Shown here: positions 6,854-10,960 of the stretch, one piece after another
Layout of the letters: each line of letters begins with the position of its first letter
Position numbering within the stretch: the stretch's first letter is position 1
Source of the DNA: Deltaproteobacteria bacterium
Lineage (GTDB): Bacteria; Desulfobacterota; Desulfobaccia; Desulfobaccales; 0-14-0-80-60-11
DNA: 10,960 nucleotides
Assembly (NCBI GenBank): GCA_021817645.1
Contig: JAKAGH010000072.1
Span: 1 to 10,960, forward strand
Reading direction: 5' to 3'
Program-made: the position numbers and the translations under genes
The notes under the pieces: generated by a model
Told to the model about the DNA's origin: nothing
What the model saw: the letters and a program-made list of their open reading frames with translations, nothing else
The model's database searches: none

Positions 6854-8149
6854 TCAGCCGCGAGCCATGCCGGTCCACACCCGTTCAGCCGCGGCCACTG
6901 TGGATTCCAGGTCTTTTTGGCTATGGGCCGTGGACACGAACCAGGCCTCAAACTGGGAGCACGGCAGATAGACACCTTCTGCCAACATGCCCTGGAAAAA
7001 CCGCTGAAACTGGTTTAAATCAGCCTTCTTGGCGTCATTCAGGTTAGCGACCGGCCCCGGGGTAAAAAAGACGGTGAGCATGGACGCCACCCGGTTGATC
7101 GTCACCGCGGCGCCTTGGCGGGCCGCGGCCGCGGACAATTCCCGGGCCAGCCAGGCCCCCTTTTCTTCCAGTGACTCATAAGTTCCGGCCTGCTTCAGGG
7201 CTTTTAGAGCGGCCAGGCCTCCAGCCACCGCCACCGGATTGCCGGAGAGGGTCCCGGCCTGGTAAATGGGCCCTACCGGAGCCATCTGGGCCATCAGATC
7301 CCGGCGGCCCCCGTAAGCGCCCACCGGCAAACCCCCGCCTATGATCTTGCCCAGGCATGTCAGGTCCGGCTTAATGCCGTAACGCGCCTGCGCCCCTCCC
7401 CAGGCTACTCTGAACCCGGTGATCACCTCATCAAAGACCAGGAGGCAGCCCTCTTGATCGCACAGCCGGCGCAGCCCCTCCAGGAATCCGGACTGGGGCG
7501 GCACCACCCCCATATTGCCCACCACCGGCTCCACAAAGATGGCCGCCACTTCCCCGGGGTGTTGCTTTAAGGCCCGGGCCACCGCGTCCAAGTCATTATA
7601 AGGCAGCGACATGGTCAAATCGGCGATCTCCCCGGGCACCCCGGGGCTGCCCGGGATGGCGTGCGTCAGCATGCCGCTGCCCGCAGCCACCAAAAAGGAA
7701 TCGGCATGGCCGTGGTAGCAGCCGTCAAACTTGATCACCCTGGCGCGGCCGGTGGCTCCCCGGGCCAGGCGGAGAGCGCTCATACAGGCCTCCGTGCCGG
7801 AGCTCACCAGACGCACCATTTCCAAACCCGGAACTGCTCTCACCAGCATTTCGGCCAGTTCCACCTCCCCGGGCGTCGAGGCCCCGAAACTGGTGCCCCG
7901 GGCCGCGGCCTCCTGCACCGCCGCCACCACCTCGGGGTAAGCGTGCCCCAGGATCAGCGGTCCCCAGGAACCCACATAATCCAGATAGGCATTGCCGTCC
8001 ACATCATAGATCCGGGCCCCCTCGCCCCGGGCGATCAGCCGCGGGGAGAGCCCCACCGCGCCCCAGGCCCGCACCGGGCTATTCACCCCCCCGGGCATTA
8101 ACTGCGACGCGATTTTAAACAAACGCTCCGAATTGGCAAACGGAGACAT
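6854..8149 (-). CDS. hemL: Glutamate-1-semialdehyde 2,1-aminomutase
   Basis: PLP enzyme that converts glutamate-1-semialdehyde to 5-aminolevulinate, the first committed tetrapyrrole precursor in the C5 pathway; cytoplasmic. It has 431 residues from the ATG at 8149, the normal length. The frame extends upstream to 8206, but AAGGAG eight bases before 8149 decides the start. Landmarks are MPGGVNSPVRA (18-28), DGNAYLDYVGSWGP (51-64), VSSGTEACMSALRLAR (115-130, cofactor phosphate site), CYHGHAD (144-150), FDEVITGFR (239-247) and the Schiff-base lysine K268 in CLGKIIGGGLPVGAYGG. It lies 134 bases downstream of the siroheme decarboxylase-like gene. That pairing suggests the locus feeds tetrapyrrole into the siroheme-dependent heme route. 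Confidence 0.96.
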   Translation of the reverse strand: MSPFANSERLFKIASQLMPGGVNSPVRAWGAVGLSPRLIARGEGARIYDVDGNAYLDYVGSWGPLILGHAYPEVVAAVQEAAARGTSFGASTPGEVELAEMLVRAVPGLEMVRLVSSGTEACMSALRLARGATGRARVIKFDGCYHGHADSFLVAAGSGMLTHAIPGSPGVPGEIADLTMSLPYNDLDAVARALKQHPGEVAAIFVEPVVGNMGVVPPQSGFLEGLRRLCDQEGCLLVFDEVITGFRVAWGGAQARYGIKPDLTCLGKIIGGGLPVGAYGGRRDLMAQMAPVGPIYQAGTLSGNPVAVAGGLAALKALKQAGTYESLEEKGAWLARELSAAAARQGAAVTINRVASMLTVFFTPGPVANLNDAKKADLNQFQRFFQGMLAEGVYLPCSQFEAWFVSTAHSQKDLESTVAAAERVWTGMARG

Positions 8150-8245
8150 ATATCTCGCTCCTTGGTAATCAAATAGTGGAAAATTGTGGAAGGATAGCCG
8201 AGGCAATGAAGCTGGCTTAAGAATTTTGTCTTTTCCCCAATCTTT

Positions 8246-8280
8246 GGCTGAAAGCTGATAGCTGACAGCTGATAGCTCTC
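8246..8280. repeat. Five-unit tandem heptanucleotide repeat
   Basis: Imperfect 7-base units GGCTGAA, AGCTGAT, AGCTGAC, AGCTGAT and AGCTCTC run head to tail. On the minus strand they begin three bases after the ahbB-like stop codon, in the spacer before hemL. The repeats are self-complementary in part (AGCT, CAGCTG), so the transcript could form small hairpins. The first and last units are degenerate. Confidence 0.7.
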
Positions 8281-8283
8281 TCC

Positions 8284-8790
8284 TTAGCCCCCTTCCCCAC
8301 TACCACCCGCGTCTTCCTTAAAATAGCGCATGGTGGTCTTTTTCAGTTCGGTTTCGCTGAACAGCATCTGGTAGTCGGCGATCCCCGTTTCCGCAGCTAT
8401 ACGAGACGCGGTACGCACGCAATCCTCCGGGGTCTTGCCGTGAATCATGGTATAGAGGTTATAGGGCCAGGATGGTGCAGGGGTGCGGGCGTAGCAATGG
8501 GAGATCTCCCGGTAGCCCGCCATTTTCTTGCCGAGGGCGGAGAGATCGCCGGCCGGCACCGACCAGGCCACCAGGGCGTTGGCCGGAAAGCCGGATTTCT
8601 GGTGGCGCAGGGTGGCCCCGAAACGGCGGATCACGCCTTTGTCCATCAGGCTGCGAATCGCGGCCAGGAGTGCTTCTTCCGGCACCCCCATGTGTTCCGC
8701 CAGTTCCAGAAAAGGACGAGGGGTGACTTCCAGATCCCGCTGCAGGGCGAGAATGACTTGCTGTTCCAGTTCGGTCAGTATCGGTTCCAT
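8284..8790 (-). CDS. ahbB: Siroheme decarboxylase subunit, AhbA/AhbB (NirDL-like, Lrp/AsnC fold)
   Basis: The Ahb decarboxylase is an AhbA-AhbB complex that removes two acetate carboxyl groups from siroheme to give 12,18-didecarboxysiroheme on the alternative heme pathway; the NirDL relatives act in heme d1 synthesis. The 168-residue protein has an AsnC-type winged helix-turn-helix (about 5-60, ending GVIRRFGATLRHQ). An RAM-like domain follows, bearing the family signatures HCYART (98-103), WPYNLYTMIHG (108-118) and ETELKKTTMRYF (146-157). I used the ATG at 8790 with AGGA eight bases upstream; the longer open frame adds an unlikely leader. The two subunits are similar and I cannot firmly separate AhbB from AhbA by eye. 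Only one is in the window, so its partner must lie elsewhere. A plain transcriptional regulator is less likely given the decarboxylase motifs and hemL next door. Confidence 0.87.
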   Translation of the reverse strand: MEPILTELEQQVILALQRDLEVTPRPFLELAEHMGVPEEALLAAIRSLMDKGVIRRFGATLRHQKSGFPANALVAWSVPAGDLSALGKKMAGYREISHCYARTPAPSWPYNLYTMIHGKTPEDCVRTASRIAAETGIADYQMLFSETELKKTTMRYFKEDAGGSGEGG

Positions 8791-8938
8791 ATGGTCTATC
8801 CTGGCAAGATATATCAGAAAAACCAGATTAGCAAGATTAGAGCAGGTTATCCGGGAGAGGACAGGGCCAGTGAGCGGTGCGCGGCAACAAGGATAAGTCC
8901 CAATAAAATCACTCTTTTTACTACTCACTGTTGGCTAT

Positions 8939-9388
8939 CTACTGCCAACTCACTGCATCTCCTACTCTAATGCCGTTGCGGTCGCAGAACCCCCCGGGCA
9001 CTTCCAGGACATAATTCACCGGCTGGGGGGAACAGAGCGAGCCGGGGAACTGCGGAGGGACATTTTTCTCCAGGCCTGCGATCTTCCCCCCCACGATCCA
9101 GATGATATCAATGGAGAATTTCATGCCCCGCATACAGAAATTCTGCGTCTCCACTCCGGGCATCAAAAAGAGCATGCCCCTCCCCTCGGGCAGATTCTGG
9201 CGGTACCCCAGGCCCAGGAAGAGCTTCTCCGGGGTTTGCGCCACCTCCGCCTGCACCGGCACCTTCCCCACCATCACCCGGACCAGGGGATTGCCGTCTG
9301 CGGAGAGTTTTTCCCCGGCGGCCATCCCGGGCGACAGGCACAGGAGAACTAAAAGGCCGAGCGCGGCCACTATTTTTATCGCTTTCAT
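8939..9388 (-). CDS. Exported DUF192 family protein
   Basis: Small secreted protein of unknown function, 149 residues. An N-terminal signal peptide (basic MKAIK, hydrophobic core about 6-18, likely cleavage near MAAG) is followed by a DUF192 domain. The domain is recognised from TPEKLFLGLGYRQNLPEGRG (family pattern T-x-x-x-x-x-G-L-x-x-R-x-x-L-x-x-x-x-G-M-L-F), QNFCMRGMKFSIDIIWI, SPQPVNYVLEVPGGF and the closing GIRVGD. There is no lipobox before the cysteine in the signal, so it should be soluble in the periplasm. The ATG at 9388 follows directly on a GTG at 9391, and either could be used. No strong ribosome-binding site is visible for either. Its spacing of 148 bases from the ahbB-like gene does not imply a functional link. 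Confidence 0.88.
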   Translation of the reverse strand: MKAIKIVAALGLLVLLCLSPGMAAGEKLSADGNPLVRVMVGKVPVQAEVAQTPEKLFLGLGYRQNLPEGRGMLFLMPGVETQNFCMRGMKFSIDIIWIVGGKIAGLEKNVPPQFPGSLCSPQPVNYVLEVPGGFCDRNGIRVGDAVSWQ

Positions 9389-9435
9389 CACTGATTGGTC
9401 CCATGGAGAAGGAGATACGAGGAAGGGCCGAGCCC

Positions 9436-9462
9436 GGTGGCGCAGGCGTCTCGCCTGCGCTC
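9436..9462. repeat. REP-like hairpin, family B, copy 1
   Basis: GGTGGC leads into a perfect nine-bp stem (GCGCAGGCG, loop TCT, CGCCTGCGC). It belongs with the element at 10836-10862, which has the same GGTGGC lead, an -CAGGC- arm and a -GCCTG- arm with compensating differences in the stem. It lies in the spacer between the DUF192 gene and the hypothetical gene at 9596-10012. Confidence 0.6.
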
Positions 9463-9595
9463 ACATCCGTTGGGGCTCACCTCTTTTTCGCCCGCCGGAG
9501 AAATTCCAGATTCCCCTCTCCACAAACCACCTGCTGAAGAGTCAAGCCCCCTCGGTTTTCCATCATTACTGGTTTACCGAAAACCGCAAACCGTC

Positions 9596-10012
9596 TTACA
9601 AAGGCCGGTGGTAATCGGTGAAGAAGATATAACCGGTCTCGTCGGTGCGGACCACCTCACAGGTCCTGGTTATTTCTTCCCCTTCCTTGGTCCGGTAACG
9701 GATGCCGCATTCCAGGGCCACGGAGGGCGCCAGCAAGGGCCGAACATAGCACTCCTGCAAAGGAAAAGCCTTGTCCCGGAGCAGGCCCTCGGTGCCGCTC
9801 AGACTGTAGAGCATCTCCCCGTAGACAAAATCCAGATTGCCTGCCAGGCTGTAATAATACTCCTTGGTGGGAAGGGCCGCGGGGGAGATGGGCAGCTCCG
9901 CCAGCAGGGCCTTCAGCCCCTCCATGTAACCCAGAAAAGAATGCCCCGACCAGATCTGGTCCCCGGCCTTATATTTAACTGCAAAATCTTCCTTTAAGCC
10001 AGGCTCCGCCAT
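9596..10012 (-). CDS. Hypothetical protein, 138 residues
   Basis: I do not recognise this family. The protein looks soluble: no signal peptide, no membrane helix and mixed charge. It contains a tyrosine-rich stretch EYYYSLAGNLDFVYGEMLYSLSG (51-73) and an acidic/basic C-terminal half with two cysteines (C102, C118), ending in YIFFTDYHRPL. Coding status is well supported by a GGAGGTG ribosome-binding site at six bases from the ATG and by a plausible sigma-70 promoter just upstream (10048-10077). It appears to be a single-gene unit. Neither neighbour, DUF3096 nor DUF192, suggests a role. Confidence 0.75.
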   Translation of the reverse strand: MAEPGLKEDFAVKYKAGDQIWSGHSFLGYMEGLKALLAELPISPAALPTKEYYYSLAGNLDFVYGEMLYSLSGTEGLLRDKAFPLQECYVRPLLAPSVALECGIRYRTKEGEEITRTCEVVRTDETGYIFFTDYHRPL

Positions 10013-10047
10013 TTCTTCACCTCCGGGTCGATCACAGTGTCTGCCCT

Positions 10048-10077
10048 CTTATACTCAATTCTCCGCGTTTTTTCCAA
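10048..10077 (-). promoter_or_regulatory. Sigma-70-like promoter for the hypothetical gene
   Basis: On the minus strand TTGGAA (10072-10077) and TATAAG (10048-10053) are separated by 18 bases. That gives four of six and five of six consensus matches. A start near 10041 would leave a leader of about 30 bases containing the GGAGGTG ribosome-binding site. Assigned by eye. Confidence 0.4.
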
Positions 10078-10098
10078 GTCAAAAATAAGACAAAACCC

Positions 10099-10236
10099 TC
10101 AAAGCCGCGCCAGGCCCAGGATGCCGATGGCGATCAGATAAATGGCCACGATAAAATTGAGCAGCCGCGGCTGGATTAAAATCAGGATGCCCGCGATCAG
10201 GGCCACCATGGGTTGGACGTGGATGAGTGCCATCAT
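10099..10236 (-). CDS. DUF3096 membrane micro-protein, 45 residues
   Basis: A very small gene that simple length cut-offs miss. It encodes a 45-residue, almost wholly hydrophobic protein: MMALIHVQPMVALIAGIL begins it, a central QPRLLNF turn separates two short membrane segments (about 9-21 and 27-42), and it ends GLARL. This is the pattern of the DUF3096 family, whose members typically read QPLVALIAGILILI-x-PRLLNYIVAIYLI. Its function is unknown. AGGAG lies three bases before the first ATG and six before the second (10233), so translation may use the second. It sits below two tandem terminators and must have its own promoter, which I could not identify. Confidence 0.82.
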   Translation of the reverse strand: MMALIHVQPMVALIAGILILIQPRLLNFIVAIYLIAIGILGLARL

Positions 10237-10280
10237 CTTCTCCTCATAGTTTGATTCGTGACGTCGGCTACTCAAAAAAT

Positions 10281-10312
10281 AAAAAGCCCGGCCTGCATTG
10301 TAAAGGCCGGGC
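10281..10312 (-). terminator. Rho-independent terminator, second of a tandem pair
   Basis: Nine-bp stem GCCCGGCCT (10286-10294) with AGGCCGGGC (10304-10312), followed on the minus strand by TTTTTATTTTTT. This is a strong textbook terminator on the minus strand, 45 bases ahead of the DUF3096 start. Confidence 0.85.
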
Positions 10313-10337
10313 CAGATTTATCATCATTACTGGTCAT

Positions 10338-10369
10338 AAAAAAGCCCGCCTCCGTCAAGAAGCGGGCTT
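10338..10369 (-). terminator. Rho-independent terminator, first of a tandem pair
   Basis: Eight-bp stem AAGCCCGC (10342-10349) with GCGGGCTT (10362-10369) and a T-run after it on the minus strand. It is the first stop for transcripts from the small secreted-protein gene (10443-10703), and the second terminator follows 25 bases later. Confidence 0.82.
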
Positions 10370-10442
10370 GGAGCTAAAAAGTTAAATCAGAAGGCGTCTG
10401 TCTTTCCCCGTTAAATTAGAACTGCGGAAGCGCCCGGCTTCC

Positions 10443-10703
10443 TCACTTTTTTCTTAACCCCCGGCCCGGGATAAAGACCCTGTTTCTACCGGTCCCCCTG
10501 ATTTGGCTGGCATTCCTTTCGGTGGAATTTGCCCTCGTTGCTGCTGCCCTTCTAATTAATACTACCTGGGGAGAGGCAGCAGCTTGAGACTTCTGCTTGG
10601 TGGCTACAGGGGTCTGAGAGGCTTCGCCCCGGACGAACCCCGGCCACGCCAGCACCAGGGCCAGGGATAGAACTACGAGACCTCTAATCCCAGATAGTTG
10701 CAT
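10443..10703 (-). CDS. Small secreted basic protein, unknown function
   Basis: Predicted exported protein of 86 residues. A signal peptide is clear (MQLSGIRG, hydrophobic core about 9-20, PGFVRGEA with cleavage likely near 26-28). The mature part is short, low in complexity and strongly basic: it is rich in Ala, Thr, Gln, Arg and Lys, with RRAAATRANS and a C-terminal RGTGRNRVFIPGRGLRKK. I recognise no family. The ATG at 10703 is preferred to an in-frame upstream start at 10748 because an AGGGG lies seven bases before it and because the signal peptide then starts properly. Two terminators follow the stop, so it is a stand-alone gene. Confidence 0.65.
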   Translation of the reverse strand: MQLSGIRGLVVLSLALVLAWPGFVRGEASQTPVATKQKSQAAASPQVVLIRRAAATRANSTERNASQIRGTGRNRVFIPGRGLRKK

Positions 10704-10787
10704 GGTTCCGCCCCTTATCGAAAAAGCAGCCACTGCCCGTCTGCGCACCTTCCTTTTAATAAGATTCGGCTAACTTTCCCCAAAATT

Positions 10788-10817
10788 AAAAAAAGCCCGG
10801 TTTGCTCAAACCAGGCT
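10788..10817 (-). terminator. Terminator downstream of the 5S-like sequence
   Basis: Stem AGCC-GGTTTG with CAAACC-GGCT (10794-10817), one C/A mismatch and a two-base loop. A run of T follows on the minus strand (10788-10793). It is placed to end an rRNA transcript entering from the right edge. Confidence 0.75.
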
Positions 10818-10835
10818 CGATTCAAGGAAAAAAAT

Positions 10836-10862
10836 GGTGGCACAGGCTTTCCAGCCTGTGAA
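10836..10862. repeat. REP-like hairpin, family B, copy 2
   Basis: GGTGGC leads into a perfect eight-bp stem CACAGGCT / AGCCTGTG with loop TTCC (10841-10860). It is the same family as 9436-9462. It abuts the point where the 5S-like sequence stops matching the rRNA pattern. Confidence 0.65.
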
Positions 10863-10956
10863 CCCCCGTAGTATCATCGCCCCGGCAGGGCTTACCTACC
10901 GAGTTCGGGATGGGATCGGGCTAGAGGTCTTCTGGTTTTAGACCGGTCACCCTGGC
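10863..10956 (-). rRNA. 5S rRNA-like sequence, incomplete or rearranged
   Basis: On the minus strand the central 5S core is unmistakable: CCCGATCCCATCCCGAACTCGG (complement of 10899-10920), then TAAGCCC and GCGATGATACTACGGGGG. The upstream GCCAGGGTGACC near 10945-10956 resembles a 5S 5' end. The rest does not behave: about 24 bases between that start and the core do not pair with the expected helix II partner, and the usual 3' part (GTGGGAGAGTAGG and the closing helix I strand) is absent, replaced by a REP-like hairpin. It may be a 5S pseudogene, an unusual variant, or an assembly artefact at the end of the sequence. Confidence 0.6.
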
Positions 10957-10960
10957 AATG

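Noticed and set aside
8900..8955. Direct and inverted repeats around AGTGAGT and TTGGC at the end of the DUF192 gene as an attachment site
   Set aside because: Half of the repeat is coding sequence of the DUF192 C-terminus, and there is no integrase, tRNA or mobile gene nearby.
9553..9586. Inverted repeat CGGTTTTC / GAAAACCG after the hypothetical gene as a terminator
   Set aside because: The loop is 18 bases and no T-run follows on the minus strand, so it is too weak to call.
9560..10334. CATCATTACTGGT occurring near 9560 and again near 10322
   Set aside because: A single 13-base match with no shared flanks or structure; chance or minor similarity is enough.

Overview
The window is a moderately GC-rich bacterial segment in which every gene I can support lies on the minus strand. 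The gene set points to a Desulfobacterota (deltaproteobacterial) anaerobe. The markers are an AhbA/AhbB-type siroheme decarboxylase subunit beside hemL, an oxalate/formate-antiporter (OFA) type MFS carrier behind a probable sigma-54 promoter, a DUF3096 micro-protein, and a REC-GAF-PAS histidine kinase. This placement is an inference from gene content; nothing in the window proves a species. The right end carries 5S rRNA-like sequence, so it may coincide with an rRNA operon, where assemblies often break.

Layout from right to left, which is the direction of transcription. Positions 10863-10956 hold 5S rRNA-like sequence whose 3' part seems replaced by a REP-like hairpin, followed by a terminator (10788-10817). 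Next come a small secreted basic protein (10443-10703), two tandem terminators, a 45-residue DUF3096 membrane micro-protein (10099-10236), a hypothetical protein of 138 residues (9596-10012) and an exported DUF192 protein (8939-9388). An alternative-heme-pathway pair follows: ahbB-like (8284-8790) and hemL (6854-8149). HemL makes 5-aminolevulinate, the precursor of siroheme, and the Ahb enzyme decarboxylates siroheme towards heme.

The middle holds an OFA-family transporter (5232-6524) with a near-consensus sigma-54 promoter, then a stacked-hairpin intergenic region. After that is a polytopic protein related to M50 site-2 proteases in which the HExxH zinc site has been replaced (4355-5011). 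Related REP-like hairpins lie on both sides of that gene.

The left third is an rmlC-rmlD-rmlB block for dTDP-L-rhamnose synthesis (3989 down to 1576). rmlD and rmlB overlap by four bases, and no rmlA is visible. It is followed by a sensor kinase that ends at an in-frame amber codon inside its HisKA domain, 19 bases from the window edge. I see no CRISPR array, phage, transposase gene, toxin-antitoxin pair or recognised defence system.
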